Shown: positions 34,901-44,357 of the stretch, one piece after another
How the letters are laid out: each line of letters begins with the position of its first letter
Position numbering within the stretch: the first letter of the stretch is position 1
The notes under the pieces: generated by a model
What the model saw: the letters and a program-made list of their open reading frames with translations, nothing else
Told to the model about the DNA's origin: nothing
Database searches by the model: none
Assembly: GCA_914767885.1 (NCBI GenBank)
Contig: CAJZBQ010000015.1
Location: 620,001-684,000, forward strand
DNA length: 64,000 nt
Direction: 5' to 3'
DNA from: Blepharisma stoltei
Taxonomy: Eukaryota; Ciliophora; Heterotrichea; Heterotrichida; Blepharismidae
Position numbers and translations under genes: made by a program

Positions 34901-35709
34901 AAAAAAAATCAAGTAGAATATTATTTAAATAGAATTCACGTAAATTTTTGATATAATTCTCCATAAAAATTAATTAAAATTCAAAAATATAGATTTTATT
35001 TTATTTTTTTTATAATGAACATTTAATATAATTTTTTTTTTTAAAAAAAAAATTAACTCCCTTTTAAATTTGAAGAGGATTTTTTGTTACAATTTAAGGG
35101 GGATGAGTCAGCAATTTGTATTCTGGAGAAATTTTAATTGATGACCAAAATATTGCTTATACTGGTCTACATCAGCTTCGCAAACAAATTTCGGTTATCC
35201 CTCAATCCCCATTTTTATTCTCCGCCACAATTAGAGATAATTTAGATCCTTTGCATAATCATTCTGATGAAGAAGTTTTTGATGCTTTGACCCAAGTTAA
35301 TCTTCAAGGAATTCTGGCAAATTTGCCAAATGGTTTATATACAGAGCTGAAAACAGCCAATTTTACTTTATCAGTTGGGCAAAAGCAGCTGTTATGTATG
35401 GCAAGGGCAATTATTAGAAATAATAAAGTTATTATGATGGATGAAGCTACCGCAAATGTAGATCCTGATACCGATCAATTTATACAGAGTACTATAAGAG
35501 AAAAATTCATTGACTGCACACTGCTAATCGTAGCTCATAGGCTGAGGACAGTAATTGATTCAGATTTAATTATATTGATGGATAATGGTAGGGTAGGAGA
35601 GTTTGGAAATCCAGCAGAGCTGGCAGAAGACGAAAGCTCAAAGTTTAGAAAAATGATCAATTGCACTGGAAAAAATGAGGCTGAATACCTGTTAAGTAAA
35701 ATTAAATAA
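28979..35709 (+). CDS. ABCC/MRP-type ABC transporter, split by five IESs
   Basis: Six segments (28,979-29,256; 29,427-30,969; 31,054-31,177; 33,293-33,409; 33,674-34,753; 35,111-35,709) total exactly 3,741 nt, 1,246 aa. Order: short cytosolic head, TMD1, NBD1, linker, TMD2, NBD2, the usual ABCC short form. NBD1: Walker A region GKVGASKTS, signature LSGGQTARI, Walker B VYLLDDPLSAVD. NBD2: GRTGAGKSSL, LSVGQKQLL, VIMMDEATANVD, H-loop VAHRLRTV. Several UGA=Trp codons (e.g. KLYGWEFPF). It is an ATP-driven exporter of organic anions or conjugates, probably in the plasma or vacuolar membrane. NBD1 has Ser where Walker A normally has the last Gly. Confidence 0.92.
29257..29426. mobile_element. Palindromic IES 1 in the ABCC gene (class D)
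   Basis: 170 nt; arms of about 80 nt pair closely (TATAGGGATTTCCCTAGAGA / right arm complement). The central part shares GAACCAACAAGYGAGTTGG with the insertion at 56,946-57,119, so both belong to one family. Removal turns ...STLGY into GYLLQAVLIKW, a transmembrane helix. Confidence 0.88.
30970..31053. mobile_element. Short IES 2 in the ABCC gene (class F)
   Basis: 84 nt between TA at 30,968-69 and 31,052-53, with in-frame stops. Similar flanks AGGTAATGTA and AGGTAAAAGTGTA. Removal restores DEGNVLFYGTYSELL, the expected post-NBD1 sequence. Confidence 0.85.
31178..33292. mobile_element. Composite IES 3 in the ABCC gene: class A MITE carrying a nested element
   Basis: About 2.1 kb. Class A ends GCTCCCCCCCTCCGTGAGTG (31,181) and TTCACTCACGGAGGGGGGAG (about 33,251-70) enclose a second element at 31,259-32,992. 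TA pairing at 31,176-77 and 33,291-92 keeps the frame (2,115 nt), but both TAs lie outside the MITE ends by 3-20 nt, so the exact excision points are uncertain. The linker it sits in is acidic and tolerant. Confidence 0.75.
31259..32992. mobile_element. Nested 1.7-kb element with long terminal inverted repeats
   Basis: Arms of about 145 bp (31,259-31,404 and 32,848-32,992) are near-perfect reverse complements, starting with the self-palindromic AGTCAACTAGGTTGACT. The inside contains decayed coding-like DNA: a Gln-rich frame at 31,404-31,835 with one TAA and several UGAs (SLQDMPQQTG, MSLQEMLHHG), and a second at 32,356-32,600 (PFTGETPMVRRIQIWPLE). No transposase motif recognised. It splits a class A MITE. 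Confidence 0.75.
33410..33673. mobile_element. IES 4 in the ABCC gene
   Basis: 264 nt between TA at 33,408-09 and 33,672-73, with in-frame stops. Relatively GC-rich, with small local inverted repeats (AAAGGGTAGTTCCTTT; GGGGAACTTCGGTTCTT). Removal joins FFIFSH to SFLFLLSFAAIQV, the first helix of TMD2. No class A ends. Confidence 0.82.
34754..35110. mobile_element. Class B MITE-IES 5 in the ABCC gene, with a TA/CA boundary mismatch
   Basis: 357 nt. Left TTA-CTCCCCCTTTTAAATTGG, right ACAATTTAAGGGGGATGAG-TCA. The only join that restores MQAIFRL|SNLYSGEIL uses TA on the left but CA on the right (35,109-10). Inner repeats CCCTCTTTAAATTGG and CTCCCTTTTAAATTTG support the family. Confidence 0.8.
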
Positions 35710-35967
35710 TTTTTATCCAATTTTTCATTAATACTAGCTAACTGTTTACCTTTAATTGAAACAATCTGAGATATTAAATCTTTAAATTAATCGGTTTATC
35801 CGAAATTTTATTATCTACAATCTATATTAAAAAACTATTAAAAATATCTTAATGGAATATTTAACACTAATTTTTGTGAATATCAAAAATAGTATGAATA
35901 TATTTACGAAACTGTTGTTCCATTTTATTACTAATGAGAAAATGGTTACCTGGTAAATTAGAATAAT

Positions 35968-36837
35968 ATGTCAAATCCGATCAGAACATATAGTGAATTG
36001 CCTAGAAATGTACAGAATGGACTGAAAAACTTGGAAATCGAACTGCAGTTTGGCTGTTTAGGCCACTATGAACATGACACAATAAAAAATATTGACCAAT
36101 CCTCTATCCAAATTAATTTTTCGGGTGAGCTATTGCTTTATCCTATATTAAAATATTTAAGAGACCTCGGGTACCCTGTCGCAAACTCTATGATATCATA
36201 TTTATCTCGCGAAAGAAACCTTTACATCTACTTAGGGCATGATCCTTTACCCTCGGATTTGGCCATTCCTATAGCAGACGTGCACGATTTCCCTATTTTA
36301 CAACTAAAATCGCGCCTCACTAACCAAACTGAAGTAATAATTTCAGCCAATATAATTGAAGAAGACAATAATTCTGAAAAAGGCCAAGGCTCTAGACGAA
36401 CAAAAGAAAGAAAAATCGGCTTCATTATTGACAAAGTGGCAAAATGGCGAAATTTATACAATGGAGCTCCAAATTCAAATGGAGAGATCGTTAGACACAC
36501 CCTTGAAGAAGCTGCTTTACAAGTAGGAATTTCAAAGAAATCATTAGATGACTATTTACTTCAGCTCAGATTTGGGAGAAAATTTGGCTTTAATTTCGAA
36601 GAACATAAAAACGATAAGGTAGGGTTATTAAGAGCTTATGTAAAAAAGTTTAAATTTATCCAAAGCGAAATAGCCAAACTTCAGACAGGGGAGGTGCTTT
36701 CTAAAGAAATTTTAGAAATGCTCAACCAAAAAGGAACGCCTTCTTGCAAAAGCAAAAAATGCTGCGTACCACCTTCAGGCATGCTTAAGCTTCCGGTTCA
36801 GTTTGTGAGCTCATCAGTGGATTTTGGGTTCAAATAA
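35968..36837 (+). CDS. Conserved protist-type protein, function unknown
   Basis: 289 aa, soluble. The central part (about 140-235) ERKIGFIIDKVAKWRNLYNG, then LEEAALQVGISKKSLDDYLL and FGFNFEEHKNDKVGLL resembles a helical, helix-turn-helix-like block that I associate with lineage-specific ciliate proteins, possibly DNA-associated. The end has a Cys-rich CKSKKCCVPPSG. No catalytic motif. Function not assigned. Confidence 0.65.
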   Translation: MSNPIRTYSELPRNVQNGLKNLEIELQFGCLGHYEHDTIKNIDQSSIQINFSGELLLYPILKYLRDLGYPVANSMISYLSRERNLYIYLGHDPLPSDLAIPIADVHDFPILQLKSRLTNQTEVIISANIIEEDNNSEKGQGSRRTKERKIGFIIDKVAKWRNLYNGAPNSNGEIVRHTLEEAALQVGISKKSLDDYLLQLRFGRKFGFNFEEHKNDKVGLLRAYVKKFKFIQSEIAKLQTGEVLSKEILEMLNQKGTPSCKSKKCCVPPSGMLKLPVQFVSSSVDFGFK

Positions 36838-37110
36838 TTAAGAGATAATTTGTAAAATAAGTAAGTTATAATCGAAAAACAGACTCGAAAATATTTAACT
36901 GGGAAGTACTTTTAGAAGTCAGACTGGATTCATTTTTCTTTCACAGTCTATATCCAATACTAACTAGTTAGCCATTAAAATAAGCAAGACAAGCACGTGA
37001 GATAAAAATTATGATTTTCTAGGAGGAGGTAAGGAAATTATATAATAGAACAATTTTTTAAAGATTATTGTATTATTAAAATTTTCTAAATAGAGATCAT
37101 TGTTCATTAA

Positions 37111-37566
37111 ATGCAATCTGGCCCATCACCAAACATAGATTTAACTCTTTTATCATCGATGCTTTCAGACATGAATTCCAAATCCTTTCCAGACCTGTTT
37201 CCAACATCTTTGACACTGCCTCCTATCAAGAGCCTTATTGATACAAAACCTGAAGAAGATATAGAAATGCCTCCACAATCTCCTGTACAGTCTCTGAAAG
37301 CTAAAAGACGCCGAAAGACTCAAAAAATAACAGCCTGTCAACATCAAGATAAAAAACACTATGCAAGAGGTATGTGTAATTCCTGCTATCATAGATATGG
37401 CAGGGAGACATATGCGTGACTTTGTGAGCACACTAAAAGAAAGCTATATGCAAAAGGTATGTGCGAGCCATGCTACAACAAGCAGCATGCGGAAACCGGT
37501 ACCAAAATTAGGATCTCCAAAACGTTAATGGATTCCTATCAAACGACAGAAATTGATTCAATATAA
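37111..37566 (+). CDS. Putative zinc-binding protein with two Cys/His repeats
   Basis: 151 aa with one UGA=Trp (TYAWLCEH). Two successive units C-x-H-...-[HL]YA[RK]GMC-x2-CY (CQHQDKKHYARGMCNSCY and CEHTKRKLYAKGMCEPCY) each offer three Cys and one His, suggesting zinc binding, preceded by a basic KAKRRRKTQK stretch that could be a nuclear signal. Possibly a transcription regulator; inferred. The N-terminal half is Ser/Pro-rich. Confidence 0.65.
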
Positions 37567-37816
37567 ATAATTTCCTAAACTCATTAATTAGTTTAACGCA
37601 TAATTTAGGACGGCTACATACATTTGATCAGAATTTTTGACAGTGCGGAAATTACTCTAAAAAGTTTAGTCGAAATTTTATGAAAATATCACAGTTTCTT
37701 GAAAATTAGCGTTAAAATTCCAGAGATAATATCCTACTATTAAATATTTGAACAAATTTTCTCTTGAACTAATTCAGAAATAGCGAATATTTTCTTCATT
37801 ATAACCTTTATTGAAA

Positions 37817-38830
37817 ATGAAGCCAAATTCAAGATCTCAATACAAGCTGTCTCAAACAAACGAACTAGCGCAGCTCTGAATGCCTACTCTTGCTAGCAAA
37901 AGTTTTAGATCTGGAAGAAGATTATTTAACGTTAATAAAAACCAGCAAACTTATGGCCTTGCGTATGAGTCGATGAGTCCTCATCTAAGCTATGATTTTT
38001 CAGCCAAATCTTTACCAAAATCTACAGTTCATAGAGAAATTGAAGATAGTGATAAAAATAGCATTGAAGCAGCCCCACAAAAAATAAATCCAGAGATTAA
38101 AAAAGAAAACGACACTATTTTAGCACCAATTAAATTTTCTCAGAGCCAAAGTTTGAGTCCTGTTCCAATAGAGAAAAAAGCAGCATATGCACTTCAAATA
38201 TATAATAATATCAATAAAGACCTAGCAGAAAAATTCGAAATAAACGAAAAGATAAAGCAAAGAGAAGAAGCTCTGAAAAATCAAGCATTTCAATATGAAA
38301 GAGTAAGGCAAGAACTTATAGAGAAAGAATCTAGAATTGCAAGAAAAATTGAAGAGCTCAAACGAAAAAAAGAGTATGAAAAAAATGCTTATAAAGAACT
38401 TCATCAATTTGATGAAGATAGTCCATATAATGCAAAGCAAAATCGCAGCTATGAAAACCCTCAAAAAGCTATAACTGATTCTGCAATTATGGAGGGTTCG
38501 CCTTTAAGTGCCAAGGAAAAATTTGCAATGGATAGTTCACTATCAGAATCTCTTAGAGATACTTATAACTTGATTCAAAATAAATCCAAAACAAATATTA
38601 TACCTTCAAAGGCAAACACGATTAATTATGATATTAATACTAGATATACCAAGCAAAGCCCTAAGCCTCAAATCAGTTACCCAATTGCTGGCTTTCCAGG
38701 AGCAATGATTTCACCATTTAGAGAGGATTCCAAAAATATTTTTCATTCAGATGAAAAACTCAACCGCTTCCAGGGCGAAAAATCTTTAGCTGGATATGGA
38801 AATCTAATAATTCAAAGTAAACAATCATAA
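37817..38830 (+). CDS. Coiled-coil protein, unknown function
   Basis: 337 aa, starting at MKPNSRSQYKL; the UGA 21 codons in is read as Trp (AQLWMPTLAS). A central coiled coil (about residues 120-190; EKIKQREEALKNQAFQYERV) is flanked by Ser/Asn-rich unstructured regions. No known domain. Ends 34 bp before the next ATG. Confidence 0.6.
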
Positions 38831-38864
38831 ATCACTAATGTATATTTATAGCTCTCAAATAAAA

Positions 38865-40223
38865 ATGAAGATAATACCTATTGTGCTTATTATAGTAGTA
38901 AGCTGACTTGTTTATTTCGTAATAAATTGCTTACACTCATTCTAATTTTAATTTTTAAAATATTAGTTATAATTTTTTTTCGAGATTTAAAAAATAAGAA
39001 TCTGTAAAATACTTTCAATTTAATTTATAAAATTAATTTAAAATTTTATATGCTGGAGATTTCATTATTATGATAATTAATTTTATATTAATATGTTATA
39101 CTTTGAGCATCTATATTAAAAACAAATTTTTGTTGAGGGGCTTTCCAAAATAGGGATTTTTCTAATGGCTTTTATTCACCAACCAAGGGAGTTAGATTTA
39201 TTTGTCAATGTAAAGCTCCATCATGATGAAGATTGCGAAAAAATTATGCTTCCTCTAGAAGCTGAAGATTTAGCATGATATGGAAATGTTATAATTTCAG
39301 GGATGAGCGACCTTAAAGCAAGCTTTTACAAGCATTTAGCAGCAAAACAAATCCAGAAAGGATCTCTAATCTATATCGACCCTATTTCTAAATCTTGGGG
39401 TTATATCTCTATGATAAATTATCCTGAAAATTTGCCATTTAATCCAATTGGATTCGATATTTATAACAACAAAACTCTTTATGCAATTAATACAGCATTT
39501 GGGGACTTTGGAGAAAGAATTGAAGTCTTTTCTCTATCTGACTCAAAAGAAGGAATACAAGCCCACTACTTGAGATCAATAATTTTTGGAAATAATTGGC
39601 TTGGCAAGCTAAATGATATCGCTGTCCTTAAAGAAGGCCATTTTTATGTTTCAGAAGAAATTTTTTACCCAGATACGCCTGAAGGTAGAGATCATTCATT
39701 TTGGCCTTCAATAAAAAATATGATATGGAGTATCATAGGAAATATTCAAGTGTTATGTATTGCAAAGAAGCTACAGACAAAGCTCCTGAATGCACTCGCC
39801 AAGATTATAGTTATATGGAGTTACTATTTTAAATAACCAGCTTTTTGCTTCAGATACTCTGGGGGATGTTGTAAATATTTATAATATCCAAAACGATTAT
39901 AGTCTCATGAAGGTCGAAACTATTAAATTCCAGCATCATATGGATAATATTATAAAACAGAATAATGGATCATTATTAGTGAGTGGGATCAAAAAAAATT
40001 TTCAGTTTATGGACTCAACTGAAAAAATTAAATCAGGGAAAGAAAGTGAGCCAATTACATCTGCTGTGAGCAGGATAACAAAAAATGACGGGAAATGTCT
40101 GTGGAAGAGATCATTATGCAAGATAAAATTGGAGCGTCATCAGCTATTCTTGTAGATAGGAAAACTTTAATTATCAGCTCAATGGTTGATACATTTCTCT
40201 TAGTCTGCTCATTAAAGGAATAA
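38865..40223 (+). pseudogene. Paraoxonase-like copy 2, MITE-split and frameshifted
   Basis: The N-terminal anchor (MKIIPIVLIIVVSWLVYFVI, UGA=Trp) lies at 38,865-38,933; after a 261-nt insertion the protein resumes (DLFVNVKLHHDEDCEK) and follows the paralogues. Three further breaks each need one added base: near 39,750 (before MYCKEATDKAPECT), near 39,815 (before GVTILNNQLFASD) and near 40,095 (before VEEIIMQDKIG). It ends at TAA 40,221-23. Either a decaying duplicate or an assembly with single-base deletions; I favour decay at moderate confidence. The active-site-type HPHG is FNPIG here. Confidence 0.6.
38934..39194. mobile_element. Degenerate class A MITE-IES in paraoxonase-like copy 2
   Basis: 261 nt between TA at 38,932-33 and 39,193-94. 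The right end TATTCACCAACCAAGGGAG and the inner TAGGGATTTTTCTAATGG tract are class A; the left end is eroded (CACTCATTCTAAT). The join gives NCL|DLFV, aligned with NLLDIFV and DVLDIFV of the paralogues. Confidence 0.78.
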
Positions 40224-40295
40224 TTCAGCTTGATATTTTAGCATCTTAATTAATCTAAATATTTTCACTATGGAATAATTTGCTTAGAAATTATA

Positions 40296-41834
40296 ATGAT
40301 TACTAAGATCATTTTTAGCATTTTTGTGATTGTTATAAGCTGGCTTTCCTACTATTTTATTGACGTTCTTGATATTTTTGTTGTTACACAATTGCATGAC
40401 CATGAAAATTGTAAAGCATTCGCTATTCCTCTAGCAGCTGAAGACTTCGAGATATATGGAAATCTTTTAATATCAGGGATAGCTGATCGAAAACATTTTG
40501 ATGTAAAAGATCAGATTAAAGGCTCGCTACTTTATTTTGACTCCGAAGCCAAAACATATGGATTTATTAAGCTTTCTAAGTTCCCTGCTGATCTCCCTTT
40601 TCATCCTCATGGAATTTATTTATTCGATAATTCTACTCTATATGTCCTGAACCATGCTTATGGCGATTATGGAGAAAGAATTGAAATTTTTTACCTAATG
40701 GAATCCAAACCAGAAAGAATCAGGGCAAAATACGTAAGATCTATTGTATTTCCCAATGAGTTTCTAGGAAAGCTAAATGATATAGCTGTTATAAAGGATG
40801 GGCATTTCTATGTGACTGAGTGGATTCCTACTCCAGACACACCTGAAGGAAGAGATGTTTCTGTATGGACAACTCTTAAAAGAAACTTTTATATGATGGG
40901 GAAAAATACAAATCTTTATTACTGCAAAGAAATTAAATATAAATAAAATGGCATTCGGTTCGAGAGAAATTAGCTTTGCTAATTTTCTCTCCCTCATGGA
41001 ATTTTATTTATAGGGTTAGGTTTTCACTCGAGAACTTCTGGACAGCAATAGCGGTTTAACTCTGGGGATAACCAGAGGAACCACTCCTCAGTCCACTCAA
41101 GATTTCGGGCTTTTACCTCTCAGCACATCCCCACGGGAGGATGACCCTTAGGCGGAACACGCGCAGGAGCTGAGTCGAGCGACAAGGGCGACGGCAACGC
41201 GCCGGGTGAGACGTGCAGCAGGGCTGGTGAAGCAGGAGTTGTTAGAAGGCTTGGACGGGGCTGACCCGTGCCAAGATGGCTCGCCTACGTCATCAGTTTT
41301 GCCATAGGCCCTTTTGGGCTGCGGCACTAGACACCTTAAACACCAGATAATTAAGTAAGTTAAGTAAGCAAAGAAATTAAAGGGCAAAGTCCATATTGTG
41401 TAATTCAAGACACTGAGAGAAGCTTCAACGGAGTTTACATATCAAACAACCAACTTTTTGCTGTTGAATCTATTGAAAGAAAGATAAAAATTTATGACAT
41501 AAAAGAAAATTTCAGTCTTTCCTTCAATGCAGTCGTGAATTTTTCTCATCATATTGATAATATTCTTAAACAAAGAGATGGGACGTTTTTGGCAACTGGA
41601 ATTAAGAGGATGATTGAATTTATGATCATTTTAGAGGAATTTCATAGTGGGAAGGAAAGGTCAGCTATAGCTGGAGGAGTCAGTAGAATGAGTAATGACA
41701 ATGGAAATTGGACTGTTGAAGAGATAATTATGCAAGATAAAACCTTTGCTTCTGTTGCTGCTATTAATGATGACACACTTATTATTGGAAGTGCGACAGA
41801 TAATTATCTTTTGCTTTGCCCAATAAATAAATAG
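40296..41834 (+). CDS. Paraoxonase-like membrane protein, copy 3, split by a SINE-like IES
   Basis: 40,296-40,935 plus 41,380-41,834 give 364 aa, close to the 371 aa of copy 1. N-terminal anchor (residues 3-28), then VLDIFVVTQLHDHENC, LPFHPHGIYLFDN, NHAYGDYGERIEIF, LNDIAVI, DTPEGRD, FSHHIDNILKQRDG and IAGGVSRMS. It keeps the HPHG and HHIDN motifs of the family and may be active. Without excision the frame stops right after YYCKEIKYK. Adjacent to copy 2, so a local duplication; copy 1 is on the other strand 28 kb away. Confidence 0.82.
40936..41379. mobile_element. SINE-like IES in paraoxonase-like copy 3 (class E)
   Basis: A 14-bp duplication GCAAAGAAATTAAA (40,924-37 and 41,368-81) flanks about 430 nt that begins TATAAATAAAATGGCATTCG, includes GGTTCGAGA (B-box-like), a GC-rich core, and ends in TAAG repeats (AATTAAGTAAGTTAAGTAA). 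The TA in the duplication gives an in-frame 444-nt excision. It shares TGGGGATAACCAGAG with the PP2C insertion. Confidence 0.83.
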
Positions 41835-41871
41835 AAAATATTTTTAAAAGTTTTATTTAATAATATTATCA

Positions 41872-42785
41872 TTAAGTGACCTTACCATTTATTGATAATC
41901 TATAATGCAATAGCCTTTGGTCTCTTTCTACTATATCTTCATATGAGAATTTATCTATAACACTCTCAAGATCTAATTTCAAGCATAAACTTTTTTCTCT
42001 TTCTTCGTCTAATCGATGCCTAATAGTCAAAGCTTTACCTGCAATAGTTAATTCATCACATTGATTTGATTGGATATTCCAAATCTTCAATGTGAATTTA
42101 CTCGAAAAATTCTCCAAAGTCCTAAACTGTGGATAAAACAAATTTTTTGTTGAATCCATAAAAATATAAGTCAAGATTGTTATGGTGTTTCCGTCTTTAT
42201 AATGAAATGTATGCAATAATTTAACACAGCCAGCAATTGGAGGAAGTAAATTTGATCTTAGTCTCGAAGAAAATTCAGCAGTATCTCCCATAACATCATA
42301 ATGGGGAATTTTATGTTTCATGTTTAAATGAGAAAAAACAGATTTATGGGTTCCAGCTCATCTACAACTAGGCATTAAACATTTTAAGCCAGAAGGATTA
42401 AACCTGCAATCAATTTCATGAGAAATTCTTGATGAAAGTTTCATTGTTGTGGTGCATCCTTTAAAATGGCAAGAAATATCAATCAGCGAAAGCTGTTGTT
42501 CTAGGCTATAATTTCGCAATTTCCGACCAATGTTTGACTTACAAAATGGGCATTTACCTCTAAAGATCGAAAAAACAATTTTAATATAAAATTTAATTTT
42601 ATTTTTTTGATATTTGTTTTTATAATTAGAGGAAATTTAGGTATTTTTTCTGAGCATCGGTCACATATAGAATGTCCTCGATCACACTGAAAAATAGGGA
42701 TTGTAAAAAATTCAGCGCATATAGGACATTCAAGCGAGGACGAAACCAATAGATTTATATTTGTAAGAGATGATCTTTCTGACAT
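41872..42785 (-). CDS. SIAH/SINA-like E3 ubiquitin ligase, split by a short IES
   Basis: 42,785-42,640 plus 42,556-41,872 give 276 aa. RING: CPICAEFFTIPIFQC, CDRGHSICDRC, and CPFC, whose first Cys codon lies just after the junction. Then SIAH-type zinc fingers (CHFKGCTTTMKLSSRISHEIDC and CRWAGTHKSVFSHLNMKH; one UGA=Trp) and a C-terminal substrate-binding beta domain. The gene is only readable after removal of 83 nt. Likely targets proteins for proteasomal degradation; substrate unknown. Confidence 0.88.
42557..42639. mobile_element. Short IES inside the RING of the SIAH-like gene (class F)
   Basis: 83 nt between TA at 42,555-56 and 42,638-39. Short inverted ends TACCTCTAA and TTAGAGGAAA; the inside is AT only. 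Removal produces IPKCPFCKS, supplying the RING cysteines. A very strong junction because the metal ligands are restored. Confidence 0.87.
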
Positions 42786-43613
42786 CTTTTATATTTTTTT
42801 GATAAATGGAATGACTTGGGTAAATTTTTGCCTGAAAATTGCATTGGAAATTATTACTCATATTAGATTCTGACTTATTAAAATATAATTGGACCATAAA
42901 GAAAATTAAATGGAAAGAAAAATCAAATGGAATAAGATAAATTTTTGAGGTATTATAATGGCCACATAAAATAATAGGAACTAAATTTTATATTAGCCTA
43001 GTCTCTAATTTTAAAATTATTATCATTATTATTAATTTTATTTAGAGTATTCTGATTATCCTCTTCACTATTAGAACAGCATTATAAATGGATAGTTATG
43101 TAAGATGATCGGATAATTAATTAAATAGCAGATGATCTAGAATAAAAGTATGAAACTAATTATATATCATATAAATAAAAAATATTTAAATATGAATTAT
43201 AATACCAATTTACAATAAAAATATTATTTATTTAAAATTTTAATCACTTTGGACTTACCCAAATAAAATTATACAAAAAAAAGTGAACTATTAAGTTATA
43301 TTTCTGGCTAAACTCGTTTTATGTGACCTAAAAATTGCTTTCTATGTCATTTGGAGTATGCAAAAGTTAGATCTAATAACTGAAATTATTTAATGCCATA
43401 TCTCTGATTATTTAAATTTTCTCTATTGCTTCAGAGTGTTCTATTTTTTTACTGTATATAATTTGATTCTAGCTATAATGCTGGCTCTTATTTAGATTCT
43501 GTGCGAGATATTCTAGCAATTACGTTTTTTCTGCCCTAACCATAAACAAAATTTATAAATAAAAAATAGTTTGCTATTTTATTTCTGGCTTACCTACAAA
43601 ATTTCCCATTTTC
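42786..43613. other. AT-rich intergenic DNA upstream of the SIAH-like gene
   Basis: Nothing recognised beyond AT-rich sequence. The larger gap to the kinase gene (to 45,736) is otherwise occupied by MITEs, a long hairpin at about 44,240-44,296 (AAGTTTTGGGAAAAAAATTT and complement), an (AG)n run near 44,300 and the degraded ORF. Confidence 0.45.
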
Positions 43614-43615
43614 TA

Positions 43616-43978
43616 GCTCCCACCTCCGTGAGTGAGCAAAACCATTAGAAAAATCCCTATTTTTTGCCCAAAAACTCACCCTCCATAAGCTAACAAAATT
43701 TTTTTTATGAAAAAACAAATTTGATATATAAATGATAACTAGTATAATGAAATCTATAGCTAATTCTGCTTAATTTTTAAACAAATTGCGCTTTAAAAAC
43801 ATAAATTTTATAAAATAAATTATATTTGCTTTCCAATTTTTGCGAATTAGGATTTTTTTTAAAGTTTCAACAAAACAAAATTTCTATATAAATTTATATA
43901 TAATTTTTTTTAAAAAATAAATTAACCCCCCTCCGTGAGCGAACAAGATATTTTTGCTCACTCACGGAGGGGTGAGTA
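43616..43978. mobile_element. Class A MITE, intergenic
   Basis: Ends GCTCCCACCTCCGTGAGTGA and TGCTCACTCACGGAGGGGTG next to TA (43,614-15; 43,977-78). Full set of inner class A tracts (ACCATTAGAAAAATCCCTA; AACCCCCCTCCGTGAGCGAA). Confidence 0.82.
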
Positions 43979-44357
43979 AGTCATTTTTCACCTAGAGACA
44001 CTTTTCTAACTCCACTTGGTTAGCAAATAATTTTAAAAATTTGGATTTCCCAAATTATATTTTTTTTTATAAAACTTTTAAAAATATTAATATCGTTATT
44101 TTGATCATAACCAAGAGTGAGTAAATGAATCTAACGCGAAATGGCGCAATACTTTATAAGTTTATAACTACTTATATAAATTTAAAGTCCTTACTCCCGC
44201 CCGAATGGCTCTCCATCGTTCGATTAAGGATGGGTTAAAAAAAAGTTTTGGGAAAAAAATTTTATATATAAAATTTTTTTCCCAAAACTTTTTAAATAAG
44301 AGAGAGAGAGAGAAATCTTTATTACTTAAAGGCCTTTATTTCAGGGCCATGTCCCGA

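Noticed and set aside
39745-39765. A 16-nt intron (GTTATGTATTGCAAAG) to explain the first frameshift in paraoxonase copy 2
   Set aside because: Removing it destroys the conserved YCKE-type segment and leads to a stop; a missing base fits better.
40957-40966. GGTTCGAGA as part of a tRNA gene
   Set aside because: No cloverleaf, anticodon arm or acceptor pairing around it; at most a B-box-like promoter word of a SINE.
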